64,000 bases of DNA from Kiloniellaceae bacterium (GCA_021776195.1 JAJFGK010000162.1:1-64000), one strand, 5' to 3'. Positions 8,160 to 17,341 are shown, counted from the stretch's first letter. Program-made: numbers and translations. The notes: generated by a model not told the origin, from the letters alone.

Positions 8160-8918
8160 CTAGTCGGTTTTGCCCGCGTCCCGCTGTGCCGCGCGTTCGC
8201 CGATCTGCATCAGGTTGCTGGTCGAGATCAGGTGGCAGTAGATGAAGCCGAGCCAGCCGCGCTCGCGCCAATCGAGGATGATGCCGTCGGGCAGCTCGTT
8301 GAAGCGCGATTCCTCGATCATGCGAAAGCCGCTCAGGCGATAGGACGTGCCGGTCGCGGTGTTGAAGGTCATTTCCTTGTCGACCAGCAGGTCCTGCAGC
8401 TCGAGGTCGGCCATGAAGTTCTTGGTCACAATGAGCTGACGCTGATACTCCTCGCAGAACTTGAGGCTGGTCTGCAGGTCCTCCGAGGGCTCGTTGGCCT
8501 GGTACATCGGCGTGCCTTCGGTGTCGCTCAAGCGCTCGCTGGCCTCGTCGATGCAGAGCACGAGCTGATCGCTGTTCGGGCTGTTGGTGAAGACGAAGGG
8601 ATAACGCCGGACATAGGCGGGGACATAGTGACCGGCCTGCCAGCGACCGTCGTCCTCGAGGAAAAGATTCTCCTGGCGCCGCACGCCCAACACCGCGACC
8701 GGTGTCGTCGGCGAGCCCGGGGTAAAGACGATGGGGTAGGACTTGGCCGCCAGCGCCATTTCCTGCATCACCAGGGGCACGGCGTTGGTGGCGGCCGCGA
8801 AGGCATAGCTGGAGGCCGCCTTCATGTGCTTGCCGCCGTGGCGCTCCTTCGAGATCGGCGCCGGCCGCTGGTAGAATAGAGGTAGCTCGGCAGTCTCCTG
8901 ACCGGTGCCTGCAGCCAT
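8160..8918 (-). CDS. SapC family protein
   Basis: 252-aa protein with SapC-family features: an early AVPLVMQEMALAAKSYPIVF segment, the GYRRE-type region VLGVRRQENLFLEDDGRWQ, YVPAYVRRYPFVF, and LCIDEASERLSDTEG. SapC was named from the Campylobacter S-layer locus, but most relatives in proteobacteria have no known function and are predicted cytosolic. An internal ATG (MKAASSYAF) is possible as start; the first ATG is retained because it has a GGAGACGA-type site upstream. It is flanked by a dispersed palindrome and the VOC gene and shows no clear operon. Confidence 0.88.
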   Translation of the reverse strand: MAAGTGQETAELPLFYQRPAPISKERHGGKHMKAASSYAFAAATNAVPLVMQEMALAAKSYPIVFTPGSPTTPVAVLGVRRQENLFLEDDGRWQAGHYVPAYVRRYPFVFTNSPNSDQLVLCIDEASERLSDTEGTPMYQANEPSEDLQTSLKFCEEYQRQLIVTKNFMADLELQDLLVDKEMTFNTATGTSYRLSGFRMIEESRFNELPDGIILDWRERGWLGFIYCHLISTSNLMQIGERAAQRDAGKTD

Positions 8919-9042
8919 TGTCGTCTCCTTACAGACAAGTTTGAATTGTGGCGGGATCCTACCGCCTTTGCCCGCCCAGGACCATCGCCCAGGACCATCG
9001 CCGACGGCCGTTAAGAATAGATGAGCGCGACTCGGACGCTCC

Positions 9043-9687
9043 CTACTCCGCCGCCTCGGTGCCCTTCAGTTCGGCCCGGGCGGCGGTGTAGTCGGGCCGG
9101 TCGCGGGCCAGACCGCGGTCGAGGAAGGATTGGCGCATGGCCTGGCCGTTGCCGCCCTGGGCGACCATGGCCGCGCGCGGCGTGGGGTCGGTGACCTCCG
9201 GCCAATGACCGGGCTGGGGTGCCGCGCCCTCGGCGGCGACGGCCAGGGGATCGTCGTCCTCGATCGCCGGCACCTGGAGCAGTTCCATGCAGTCCCAGGA
9301 GGCCTCGAGCGGGATGTTGTTGGGATCGAAAAAGTAGATCGACCAGATGATGCCGTGGTCGACGGCGCCATCGACCTCGACACCGGCCGCTTCCAGCTTG
9401 TCCTTCAATGCAAAGAGCGCCTCGCGGCTCGCCACGGTCAGGGAGAGGTGGTCGAAGCCGAGGGGTTCGCGGGTCGGCTTGCCGTGAAACTTGCGGACCA
9501 TGGGCCTTGCGCCGGCATACTCGAAGAAGGCGACCTGATTGGGCCCGCACTGGAAGAAGTAGTGCCGGTAACCGTCGTGACCGATGCCGGCGGTCAGCTC
9601 CATGCCGAGAAGGTCGCGATAAAAGCGGACCGTCTTGGTCATGTCGTCGGTGATGAAAGCCAGGTGGTTGATGCCTTGCAGGGTCAT
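9043..9687 (-). CDS. VOC (glyoxalase/dioxygenase-fold) protein
   Basis: 214-aa protein with paired beta-alpha-beta-beta-beta VOC modules. INHLAFITDD near the start supplies the first metal-ligand His, GFDHLSLTV the second, and the IYFFDPNNIPLEAS segment resembles glyoxalase/extradiol metal-site strands. About 60 residues of Pro/Ala-rich tail follow the fold, longer than simple glyoxalases. The ATG at 9687 (GAGG 7 bases upstream) is preferred over a GTG four codons earlier. It is divergent from the amidohydrolase gene 94 bp away. Substrate unknown. Confidence 0.85.
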   Translation of the reverse strand: MTLQGINHLAFITDDMTKTVRFYRDLLGMELTAGIGHDGYRHYFFQCGPNQVAFFEYAGARPMVRKFHGKPTREPLGFDHLSLTVASREALFALKDKLEAAGVEVDGAVDHGIIWSIYFFDPNNIPLEASWDCMELLQVPAIEDDDPLAVAAEGAAPQPGHWPEVTDPTPRAAMVAQGGNGQAMRQSFLDRGLARDRPDYTAARAELKGTEAAE

Positions 9688-9780
9688 GAAATGCCTCACC
9701 GGTCGGGTTGCCTGCGGGTTCGCGCAAGGTCATCATCCCGGTTCAGGGCAACCCAGGTCAAGGCAAGAAGGACGCGTGCC

Positions 9781-11184
9781 ATGTCGCTGCTCATCACAGG
9801 CGCCATCGTTGTGACTGGGGTCGTCACCGGAGGCTCCGCCGCCACAGGTGAAGGGGCCGCGACGGTCCACGACCCCGGCGCGGTTCTTATCGACGCGGCG
9901 GGCCGGATCGCCGATGTCGGCCCCAGCGACGTCTTGGAAGCACGCTATCCCAATCCCACGCGACGCCTGGATGCCAGCGGCAAGATCGTGGCGCCGGGCC
10001 TGATCTCGGCCCATACCCACCTGGGCTACACCGTCTTTCGCGGCCAGTCGGAAGACGTCGGGCTCAAGTGCGTCACCGGCCAGTACCACCCCATGGCGGA
10101 GATCCTGAGCCGCGAGGAACGCCGGGCGCTGGGCGCGCTCACCTTCCTGGAGCTGCTGAAGAGCGGCTGCACCACGGTGGTCGATATCGAGGAGGACGCC
10201 GACGTGCTGGCGCCCTTCGCCGAGACGCTGGGCATCCGCGCGGCCATGGGCGTTCAGGTCCAGGACATCCCGCCGGCGGCGATCCTGGACGGCAGCTACG
10301 CCGCCGACCCGGCCATGCGGGCGCGCCAGAACGAGCAGGCGATCCGCCTCGCCGAAGAATGGCACGGCGCCGCCGATGGCCGGATCACCGCCCTGATGGC
10401 GCCCAACCTGACGATCAGTTCCTCGCCCGAGCAGCTCCGCGAGCTGCGCCGCGCCGCCGACCGGATCGGCTGCCGTGTCACGCTTCATCTCGGCTGGGGC
10501 CCGATCGAGAACGGCATTATCGAGCGGCTCCACGGCCAGCGTTCCTTCGAGTACGCCCGGGACAATGGCATGCTGGCCCCCGACGTGATTGCCACCCACT
10601 GCTATGTGGTGGAGGACCGCGATCTCGACCTGCTGGCCGAAAGCGGCGCCCACATGGCGCACTGTCCCTTCATGAACGCCTTTCGCGGCCACATCGCCCC
10701 GGTTGCCGACCTGCGCGCCCGCGGCGTCAACGTCGGGCTCGGCATCGACAATTACTTCGCCGACTTCTTCGAGGTGCTGCGCGCCGCCGTGACCATGGCC
10801 CGCATCCGGGGCGAAGACGCGACCGTGCTGGTGGCCGGCGACGCCTTGGAGATGGCGACCCTGGGTGGCGCCCGGGCCCTGGGCCTGGCCGACCAGGTCG
10901 GATCGCTGGAGGTCGGCAAGAAGGCCGATCTGATGATTCTCGACGGTCAGCGCACCGGCCTGGCGCCGGTCCAGAACCCGATCCCGGCCCTGGTCTATCA
11001 CGCCAGCCCGCAGCACGTGGAGGCGGTCATGGTCGAGGGCCGTTTCCTGGTCGAGGCCGGCGCGGTGCTGCCGGTCGACGAGGCGGCGGTGATCGACGAG
11101 GCCAACCGCGCGGCCAAGGCGGCCTGGGGCCGCTTTGTCGCCCGCTACGGCGGCACCCTGGCTGAGAGCCCGGCGGCCGCCTGA
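9781..11184 (+). CDS. Amidohydrolase family protein (TRZ/ATZ/SsnA-like)
   Basis: 467-aa metal-dependent hydrolase. Metal ligands are evident: H78-T-H80 after the APGLISA strand, H236 in TLHLGWG, H273 in ATHCYV and D323 in LGIDNY, the single-metal arrangement of the cytosine-deaminase/chlorohydrolase branch. The C-terminal segment GSLEVGKKADLMIL restores the composite beta-sandwich domain. Such enzymes deaminate or dechlorinate N-heterocycles or hydrolyse amides. An AAGGA site lies about 10 bases upstream. The Ldh-type gene starts 34 bp downstream and the oxygenase fusion overlaps that, giving a three-gene operon. Confidence 0.88.
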   Translation: MSLLITGAIVVTGVVTGGSAATGEGAATVHDPGAVLIDAAGRIADVGPSDVLEARYPNPTRRLDASGKIVAPGLISAHTHLGYTVFRGQSEDVGLKCVTGQYHPMAEILSREERRALGALTFLELLKSGCTTVVDIEEDADVLAPFAETLGIRAAMGVQVQDIPPAAILDGSYAADPAMRARQNEQAIRLAEEWHGAADGRITALMAPNLTISSSPEQLRELRRAADRIGCRVTLHLGWGPIENGIIERLHGQRSFEYARDNGMLAPDVIATHCYVVEDRDLDLLAESGAHMAHCPFMNAFRGHIAPVADLRARGVNVGLGIDNYFADFFEVLRAAVTMARIRGEDATVLVAGDALEMATLGGARALGLADQVGSLEVGKKADLMILDGQRTGLAPVQNPIPALVYHASPQHVEAVMVEGRFLVEAGAVLPVDEAAVIDEANRAAKAAWGRFVARYGGTLAESPAAA

Positions 11185-11218
11185 CAACCCATCGCCCAGG
11201 CAGGAAAAGGTAACACCG

Positions 11219-12322
11219 ATGACTGATCGCCGCGCCCTCACGGTTTCCTCGCTGACCGCCCTGGTCGCCACCATCTTTCAGGACGCCGGCTGCGATGCCG
11301 CCGAGGCGGGGCGCATTGCGGCCAACCTGGTCGAGGCCAACCAGACCGGCCACGACAGCCACGGGGTGGTCCGGGTGCCGCTCTATCTCGACTGGCTCGA
11401 ACGCGGCGTGGTGCGCGCCGGCGAGCGAGTCACGGTGCTGCAGGAGACCGACTCCTGGCTGCACCTGGACGGCAACCACGGTTTCGGCCAGTCGGTCGGC
11501 CCCGAGGCGATTGCCCTGGGCATCGACCAGGCCCGGCGCCACGGGCTCTGCCTGGTCTCGCTGAAGCGCGCCGGGCACCTCGGGCGGATCGGCGCCTTCG
11601 CCGAGACCGCCTGCGCCGCCGGGCTGGCCTCTGTCCACTTCGTCAACGTCTGCGGCTCCGAGTTGGTGGCGCCCTACGGCGCCGCCGAACGGCGACTCTC
11701 CACCGCGCCCTTCTGCGTCGGCCTGCCCAACGACCGGGACGCGCCCTTCATCCTCGACTTCGCCACCTCGACCATCGCCGAGGGCAAGGCACTGGCGGCG
11801 CTGCGCGGCGGCAAGCCGATCCCGCCCGGGGCGCTGGTCGGGCCGGACGGCGCCCTGACCGAGGACCCCGCCACCCTCTACGGCGACACCGGCGGCTCGA
11901 ACCGGCCGGACCCCACGGTCGGGCCCGGCGCCCTGACCGCCATGGGGCTGCACAAGGGATCGGGCCTGGCCCTGGCCTGCGAGCTTTTGGCCGGGGCGAT
12001 CACCGGCTCGGGCACCTCCGGTCCGGACGGCCGGCGCGCCCACAACGGCCTCCTCGCGCTGATCTTCGATCCCTTGAAGGTGGGCGAGGGCGAGGGCTGG
12101 AGCGGTATCGCCCAGACCTTCCTCGACTGGGTCAAGGAGGCCCGGCCGCGCGACCCCGCCGAGCCGATCCTGCTGCCCGGCGAGCCCGAGCGGCGGCAGC
12201 GCGCGGCCCGCGATGCGGGCGGTATCCCGCTGCCGGTCCTCACCCTGGAGGGCATCCTCGCCGCGGCCCAGGCGCGGGGTCAGGACCGGGCCGCCCTGGA
12301 GGCGCTGCTCGCCGATGCCTGA
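11219..12322 (+). CDS. Malate/L-lactate dehydrogenase-family (Ldh2-type) oxidoreductase
   Basis: 367-aa NAD(P)-dependent 2-oxoacid reductase of the LDH2/MDH2 fold, unrelated to Rossmann LDHs. Family marks are GHDSHGVVRVPLY with the catalytic-region His, FGQSVG, SLKRAGHLGRIG, APYGAAERRLSTAPF and FILDFATSTIAEGK. Members include ureidoglycolate, sulfolactate, delta-1-piperidine-2-carboxylate reductases and malate dehydrogenases. Ureidoglycolate dehydrogenase would suit a neighbouring amidohydrolase and HyuAB, but that assignment is inference. AGGAAAAGG precedes the ATG. Its stop overlaps the next start by 8 bp. Confidence 0.9.
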   Translation: MTDRRALTVSSLTALVATIFQDAGCDAAEAGRIAANLVEANQTGHDSHGVVRVPLYLDWLERGVVRAGERVTVLQETDSWLHLDGNHGFGQSVGPEAIALGIDQARRHGLCLVSLKRAGHLGRIGAFAETACAAGLASVHFVNVCGSELVAPYGAAERRLSTAPFCVGLPNDRDAPFILDFATSTIAEGKALAALRGGKPIPPGALVGPDGALTEDPATLYGDTGGSNRPDPTVGPGALTAMGLHKGSGLALACELLAGAITGSGTSGPDGRRAHNGLLALIFDPLKVGEGEGWSGIAQTFLDWVKEARPRDPAEPILLPGEPERRQRAARDAGGIPLPVLTLEGILAAAQARGQDRAALEALLADA

Positions 12323-13370
12323 GGGCCTGCCCCCCGCCGATGCCGGCCTGCTGATCGGCGATGTTCTGCCGACCTTCCGCCTGGCGAACCAGCGCGGCGG
12401 CACCAGCGATCTGCTGCACCTGACCCAGGGCCGGGCGATCCTGGTCTGTCTGGTGCCGCCGGGCCAGGAGACGCCGCGCGCCCTGCTGGCGGCCTTGGCA
12501 CGGCACCGCGAGCGGCTCGCCGCGCTCGCCCATTTCTTCGTGATCACCGCTGCCGACCCGGCGGCCAACGCCGCCTTGGCGACCGAACTGGATCTGCTCG
12601 CCCCGGTCTTGAGCGATGCCGCCGGCGCCACCGCGACAGCCTGGGGGCTCGCGCCCGAGGCCGCTGTCACGCTGGTGCTGGCCGACGCCAACCGGCGGGT
12701 GCTGCGCATCGAGCGCGGCCCGCCCGGGCCCGACACTGTCGCCGCCCTGCTGGCCGACCTGGAAGCCCGGCCCGCTGCCGAGCCGGTCGAGGTCCGCCCG
12801 GCGGCGCCGGTCCTCTACGTTCCCCGGGTTCTCGACCCCGGCCAGTGCGAACAGTTGATCCGGCTCTACCACGAAGGCGGCAATGCGCCCTCGGGGGTTT
12901 TTCGCGGCGGCGCGCGACCGGCCGGCGGCGATATGGACGGCACCACCAAGCAGCGCCGCGACCATATCGTCCAGGACCCGGCGACCGCCCGGGGACTCGG
13001 TCGGCTGATCGGCCGCCGGGTGGTGCCGGAGATGAAGAAGGCCTTCGGCTTCGAGGCCAAGTTCGTCAAGGAATTCAAGATCGGCTGCTACGGCGCCGCC
13101 GACCGGGGCTTCTTCCGGGCCCACCGCGACAACTACGGCGACCCCCAGGGCCGCGCCTTCGCCATGACCCTGAACCTCAACGCCGGGGCCTACGAGGGCG
13201 GCCACCTGACCTTCCCGGAGTACGGCCCCGAACTCTACCGCCCGGCGACCGGCGACGCCGTGATCTTCTCCTGCGCCCTGCTGCACGAGGCCCAGCCGGT
13301 CACCGCCGGCGAGCGCTTCGTGCTGCTCAGCTTCTTCTACGGCGCGGCGGCCGAGGCGGAGGGCGCGTAG
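12315..13370 (+). CDS. Redoxin-like domain fused to Fe(II)/2OG oxygenase (prolyl-4-hydroxylase type)
   Basis: 351-aa two-domain protein. Residues about 11-150 look like a peroxiredoxin/AhpC-type thioredoxin fold (GDVLPTFRL start, LAPEAAVTLVLADANRRVL strand), but at the peroxidatic Cys position it reads LVPPGQETPRAL, with no Cys; C45 lies on the preceding strand. Residues about 165-340 form a double-stranded beta-helix with H270-x-D272, distal H324 and the 2OG-binding R334. The oxygenase half therefore looks active and the redoxin half degenerate or repurposed. Its start overlaps the Ldh-type stop by 8 bp, so the two are coupled. It would hydroxylate a protein or small molecule in the cytosol; substrate unknown. 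Confidence 0.85.
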   Translation: MPEGLPPADAGLLIGDVLPTFRLANQRGGTSDLLHLTQGRAILVCLVPPGQETPRALLAALARHRERLAALAHFFVITAADPAANAALATELDLLAPVLSDAAGATATAWGLAPEAAVTLVLADANRRVLRIERGPPGPDTVAALLADLEARPAAEPVEVRPAAPVLYVPRVLDPGQCEQLIRLYHEGGNAPSGVFRGGARPAGGDMDGTTKQRRDHIVQDPATARGLGRLIGRRVVPEMKKAFGFEAKFVKEFKIGCYGAADRGFFRAHRDNYGDPQGRAFAMTLNLNAGAYEGGHLTFPEYGPELYRPATGDAVIFSCALLHEAQPVTAGERFVLLSFFYGAAAEAEGA

Positions 13371-13417
13371 CGCCCGGCGCGGTCAGCGCCCTGACAGCCG
13401 ATCATCTGACGGGCCGA

Positions 13418-13861
13418 TCACTTGACGATGAGACAGGCGGTGTCGGAGAGGTTGGTCACCTTGCGCGAGACGCTGCCCATAAAGAGGCTTTGCACCTGGC
13501 CGAGGCCGCGGTTGCCGATGACGATCAGATCGACCTTTTTCTTCTTGGCATAGTCGACGATGGCCGAGGCCGGATCGCCGGCGCCGATGTCGGTCTCGAC
13601 CGCGCCGACGCCCTTGGTCTGGGCCACCCGCTTGGCCTGATTGACGATCTCTTCGCCGATCGCCAGGAGCATGTCGTGGCGCTGGTGTTGGACCTTCTCG
13701 TACTTGTCCATCAGGCCCGGGTTCAAGGGTAGCTGCATTTCCCGCACCACATGCACAAGGTGGAGGGTGGCGCTGAAGCTCTGCGACAGCTGGATGGCCT
13801 TTTCCAGGGCATGGGTCGCGGCCGCGGACCCGTCGACGGCAACCAGAATGTTTTTGAACAT
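13418..13861 (-). CDS. Universal stress protein (UspA family)
   Basis: 147-aa single Usp domain. It begins FKNILVAVDGS, carries VIGNRGLGQVQSLFMGSVS (the G-2x-G-9x-G-S/T nucleotide-binding signature) and ends ACLIVK, so an ATP-binding type is likely. The frame extends 32 codons upstream, but the ATG at 13861 has a GGGAG site and matches the family start. It probably acts as a cytosolic stress-response factor. It is convergent with the oxygenase fusion. Confidence 0.92.
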   Translation of the reverse strand: MFKNILVAVDGSAAATHALEKAIQLSQSFSATLHLVHVVREMQLPLNPGLMDKYEKVQHQRHDMLLAIGEEIVNQAKRVAQTKGVGAVETDIGAGDPASAIVDYAKKKKVDLIVIGNRGLGQVQSLFMGSVSRKVTNLSDTACLIVK

Positions 13862-14022
13862 GGCGTGGTCTCCCCCATATTGCCGCAATGACGACCCGAC
13901 GTTGGGTTCTTTTGGCGGCTTTGGAGATAATCTAGCAGTGAACAGGGAAATGCCCAAACGGATGATGCTGCCGCTCAGCTCGTTACCAGGCAGGGCTGTT
14001 TCGGCGGCTGCCCTGTGCGGGC

Positions 14023-14460
14023 CTACTCTTGTCCCAGGCAGCCAGATTTCAGGGTCACCCAGATCAGGTCGATGGGCTCGTCGCCCGAGTTGACCGATTC
14101 ATGATCGGCGCTCAAGGGCACGGGGCCGTACCAACCCACGGAGCCGGTCTCCGAGTAGCCGCTGTCGGTCCGGCTGCCGTAGCGGACCGTCCACTCGCCG
14201 CCCTTCACGTGGATGTAGAGCTGATCCGGCGGGTGGGCGTGGACTCCTTCCCACTGGCCCGGTTGGAAGATGAACCGCTGCACCACGACCTTGTCGTTTT
14301 CCAGCAGCACCTCGCCCGGCACATTGGGGTAGTACTGGTGGCAGGGGCTCTCGGGGCCATGCGCGCCAGCCTGGACGGGTGTCGCGGCGGGGGTGGAGAC
14401 CAGCGCCCCGGCAAGGGCAACGGACAAGGCCGCCATGCAGGCCTGTCGGCAAGAAATCAT
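14023..14460 (-). CDS. Secreted cupin-domain protein
   Basis: 145-aa protein with a signal peptide (hydrophobic residues about 8-24, ATPVQA-type cleavage region) followed by a single cupin barrel. The metal-binding motif 1 reads WEGVHAHPPDQLYIHVKGGEW (His, His, Gln/Tyr, then Gly-rich) and motif 2 is the LSADHESVN region. It is likely exported to the periplasm. Two cysteines (one in SPCHQYY, one near the end) could form a disulfide. A GAGGA site precedes the ATG. Function unknown; small secreted cupins are often sugar or acid isomerases or binding proteins. Confidence 0.8.
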   Translation of the reverse strand: MISCRQACMAALSVALAGALVSTPAATPVQAGAHGPESPCHQYYPNVPGEVLLENDKVVVQRFIFQPGQWEGVHAHPPDQLYIHVKGGEWTVRYGSRTDSGYSETGSVGWYGPVPLSADHESVNSGDEPIDLIWVTLKSGCLGQE

Positions 14461-14730
14461 CGATCTGTCCTCTCTCTTGGGATGTAGGGTCCCATAGATT
14501 GATCAGTCGCCAAGACGAGGCGAGTCTAACGTGGCAGGCTTGCGCGAGCTTGCGAAAAATCGCGGTTCTATGGCGCCCAACCGCTGGACTGACAGGCAAA
14601 GGGGCGTAGGATCGGCGTGGTGCCGCAGCCGGCGCGGCTTGGACCTTGGAGAAAGCCCGGATCATGAAACCCGTCTGACCTATCGATCACGCAACTTCAC
14701 AGTTGATATGGTTACGACGGGAGATCCTTC

Positions 14731-15801
14731 ATGTCCGAGGACTTGCTTTGCCGGGTGCCGCGCGACCCTCGAACGATCACGTCGGAATGGTTGAGCGCAC
14801 GTCTCGCGCAAGGCGGCGGCCTGCCGTCGGGTCGTGTCGCATCGGTCGCTGTCGAACCGGCCGCGAAATGGAACCTGGCCCAGTTGGCCCGTCTCGCGGT
14901 CGAGTACGACCGGCAGGCTCCGCCGGCGGCGCCGCGCCGGCTCTTTGTGAAGATCGCCCCAAGCGATGTTCCCTTGGCCGAGATCTTTCCCGGCGAGTTT
15001 GCTTTCTATGCGGAGGCGCCGGCGCGGTCCCTGCCCCTGGCCCCCTGCTTTGGCGCCTTTCGCGATCCGCAAGCGGGCCTCACCTGCATCCTGCTTCAGG
15101 ATTTGACCGCGACCCACCAGCCGACCGCCTGGCCGCTGCCACCCCCGGTGCCGCTCTGCGAGTTGGCGGTGGGCGCGCTGGCCGGCCTTCATGCCCATTG
15201 GTGGCGCGCGGGCGACGCGGCGGCTGGCGCCCACGCCGCCGGACTGAATGCCAACGAGCGACAGCTGGCTTCGTATTTTCAAGCGCTTCTGCCGGCCTTT
15301 TTCGACGAAATGGGCGACCGTCTGGCCCCGGAGCGGCGCGATCTGTTGCAGCGGGTCTGCGACGGGGTACCCGACCTGAAAAGCCGCCGGCTGGCCGCGG
15401 GCCGTCCGATTACGCGGGTCCATGGCGACGCTCACTTCTGGAACTTTCTCTATCCCAGGGACCTGGGGCGTCATGGCTGTGTCGTGATCGATTGGGAGGA
15501 CTGGCGCGACGATTTCGGTGCCTCCGACCTGGCCATGATGATGGCCCTGCACTGGTATCCCGACCGCCGGGCGCGCCACGAGGAGCGGCTGCTTCGGGGC
15601 TACCTCGCGGCCCTGCGGCGCCACGGGGTGAGCGGCTATGGCTGGGACGATCTGAGGGCGGACTACCGCCTCGGGCATCTGCAAAACGTTATCGTGCCGC
15701 TGTTTCAGCAACAGGCGGGCCATGCGCACGCCAGTTGGTGGTCCCACCTGGAGCGCTGGTTCCTTGCTTTCGATGACTTGGACTGCAAGGCGCTGCTTTA
15801 A
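14731..15801 (+). CDS. Aminoglycoside phosphotransferase (APH)/choline-kinase-like protein
   Basis: 356-aa protein kinase-like fold. The catalytic loop reads RVHGDAHFWNFL (HGD catalytic Asp and Asn) and the metal-binding motif is VIDWEDWRDDF. RRLFVKIAP supplies the ATP-anchoring Lys. This branch (APH/EcKinase/DUF1679-like) phosphorylates small alcohols or antibiotics; the gene stands alone, so the substrate is open. It is divergent from the cupin with about 270 bp between them, in which I see no other gene. Confidence 0.85.
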   Translation: MSEDLLCRVPRDPRTITSEWLSARLAQGGGLPSGRVASVAVEPAAKWNLAQLARLAVEYDRQAPPAAPRRLFVKIAPSDVPLAEIFPGEFAFYAEAPARSLPLAPCFGAFRDPQAGLTCILLQDLTATHQPTAWPLPPPVPLCELAVGALAGLHAHWWRAGDAAAGAHAAGLNANERQLASYFQALLPAFFDEMGDRLAPERRDLLQRVCDGVPDLKSRRLAAGRPITRVHGDAHFWNFLYPRDLGRHGCVVIDWEDWRDDFGASDLAMMMALHWYPDRRARHEERLLRGYLAALRRHGVSGYGWDDLRADYRLGHLQNVIVPLFQQQAGHAHASWWSHLERWFLAFDDLDCKALL

Positions 15802-15809
15802 CCGGTTCC

Positions 15810-16532
15810 CTAACGCAGCGCCTGGCTGATACTTTCGCCCATCTCCAAGAGCGTGGGAAAATCCGCCGGGGCGGCGTTCTCGCCGTCGCTCAGGGCCACC
15901 GCCACGAGCTCGTCGCGGATGACCACCTGTATCCAGTCCTGCTGGGCCCGCATGGCAGGCCGCAAGCGCAGCAGTGCTTCCTCCAAGGCGGGGGCGATCT
16001 CGACCGGCCGCAGGGCGTCGGGCGCCTCCTCGAGATACTCATCCGGGCGCGGCGCTTGCACGACGAAGTGCTCGCGAAAGGCCTCGCTTCCGACGTCGGA
16101 CAGCAGATCCGCCTTCAAGGCGGAAAGCAGGCCCAGACCGCCGCTGGGCTTCAGGCGGACCACGTAGAGCGGCGCATCGGCCGCGACCTTGCCGGGCAGG
16201 AGAGCGACGAAGCCATAGGTCGAGCTCGCCGATTTCATTGTGCTGACCTTTCGCTCGTAGCGGAACAGATAGACGGCGTCGGTGCTGCCCTGCGCCACCG
16301 CGACCAGGCTGGCGTGCCAGGGGCGACGAACGTAGAGCTTGGACAGGAGTTCTTTCAGTTCCTGCGGCGCGGCGCCGACCCAGGTCCAGCCCTGCTCAAG
16401 AACCATACTCTGCAGCCCGGCCTTGATGCGGTGGTTCTTGAGCCAGAGATTGCCGAACACCAAAAGGGCGATCAGCACCCCCACGATGGTGACGAGAATA
16501 CCGGGGTGAATGTCGTAGGATCCCACACGCAT
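15810..16532 (-). CDS. Membrane-anchored protein of unknown function
   Basis: 240-aa protein with one N-terminal transmembrane helix (ILVTIVGVLIALLVFGNLWL, about 12-31) and a cytosolic or periplasmic domain of mixed alpha/beta character. I do not recognise the family. The upstream frame is open, but the ATG at 16532 has an AAAGGA site and sits 14 bp after the stop of the next gene, with which it evidently forms an operon. Notable segments are GWTWVGAAPQELKELL, YVRRPWHASLVAVA and a C-terminal EALLRLRPAMRAQQDWIQVV. It converges on the APH-like kinase. Confidence 0.7.
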   Translation of the reverse strand: MRVGSYDIHPGILVTIVGVLIALLVFGNLWLKNHRIKAGLQSMVLEQGWTWVGAAPQELKELLSKLYVRRPWHASLVAVAQGSTDAVYLFRYERKVSTMKSASSTYGFVALLPGKVAADAPLYVVRLKPSGGLGLLSALKADLLSDVGSEAFREHFVVQAPRPDEYLEEAPDALRPVEIAPALEEALLRLRPAMRAQQDWIQVVIRDELVAVALSDGENAAPADFPTLLEMGESISQALR

Positions 16533-16546
16533 AGCAGCGGTCCTTT

Positions 16547-17341
16547 CTAGTCGGTGGCGTCCTTGGCCGCTTGGGCGGCTTTGGCGGCGAAAAACGCGGC
16601 CATGCAGGCATCGTAGCCGATCTTGCTGTCGCCTTCGCATTGCCGATGGGTCCACCAGATGTATTTCGCACAGGATTCCTCGAGGGTCCGCCCGTCGGCC
16701 TCGCAAAGTCGAATGACATCCAGGTAGCCCGGATAGTCCGGGTCCCGGGCCAGGTGGTGAGCCTCGGCCAGGACGTCGGCCAAGCGCTTGAGTTCGAAGT
16801 TCTGCCAATCGAGGCTGGCCGTGTTGCAGTAGAAGGCTGGCCGCGCGTCGTCGGAGTTCAAGGCATCGCTGACCGGCCCGAAGGACCAGCGGGTCAGCCA
16901 GATCAGGGGACGCAGGGCCGCGAGACCGCCGTCCGGGGCCGCTTGAGACAGGGGGGCTTGCGGCGCTTCGTCCTGCAGGAAGACCAGGGCCTCCGTGCTC
17001 GGGCCATCGGGGTAGCGACCGCTGCTGCTGTCGTATCCCTCCTTCACGATACTTCTGACCTTCACGATGTCACGCCAGGCCAGGGGCTCGGACCAGGGCG
17101 CGCACCAGACCGAGTCGACCGACATGGTGACGGCGGGCAGGGCGAAGACCCGGGGCAGGCCTATCGCAAGGACAATGAAGACCGCGACCGCCGCCAGCAC
17201 CAGGGCCGCTCCGCGCCGGCGTTGGGGCCGGGGTGCGGTCTTTCGCGTTTGCCGGACATAGGCGAGCGCGAACCCGGCCACGATGAGCCATCCGGCGATC
17301 TGGAAGAACAGGTCCGAATCGAACGCGAAGCGTGCCGTCAA
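16547..17341 (-). CDS. Two-helix membrane protein of unknown function
   Basis: 264-aa protein with two predicted transmembrane helices (about 13-29 and 44-66) and a roughly 190-residue soluble region containing several cysteines (WCAPW, FYCNTAS, RLCEAD, ESCAKY, RQCEGD, DACMAA). The C-terminal cysteine pattern with spaced Trp resembles small extracytoplasmic four-helix modules, but I cannot name a family. The start is a TTG with an AGGGA site 7-8 bases upstream. First gene of a two-gene operon with the single-helix protein downstream. The cysteines suggest a disulfide-bonded domain outside the cytoplasm. Confidence 0.65.
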   Translation of the reverse strand: MTARFAFDSDLFFQIAGWLIVAGFALAYVRQTRKTAPRPQRRRGAALVLAAVAVFIVLAIGLPRVFALPAVTMSVDSVWCAPWSEPLAWRDIVKVRSIVKEGYDSSSGRYPDGPSTEALVFLQDEAPQAPLSQAAPDGGLAALRPLIWLTRWSFGPVSDALNSDDARPAFYCNTASLDWQNFELKRLADVLAEAHHLARDPDYPGYLDVIRLCEADGRTLEESCAKYIWWTHRQCEGDSKIGYDACMAAFFAAKAAQAAKDATD

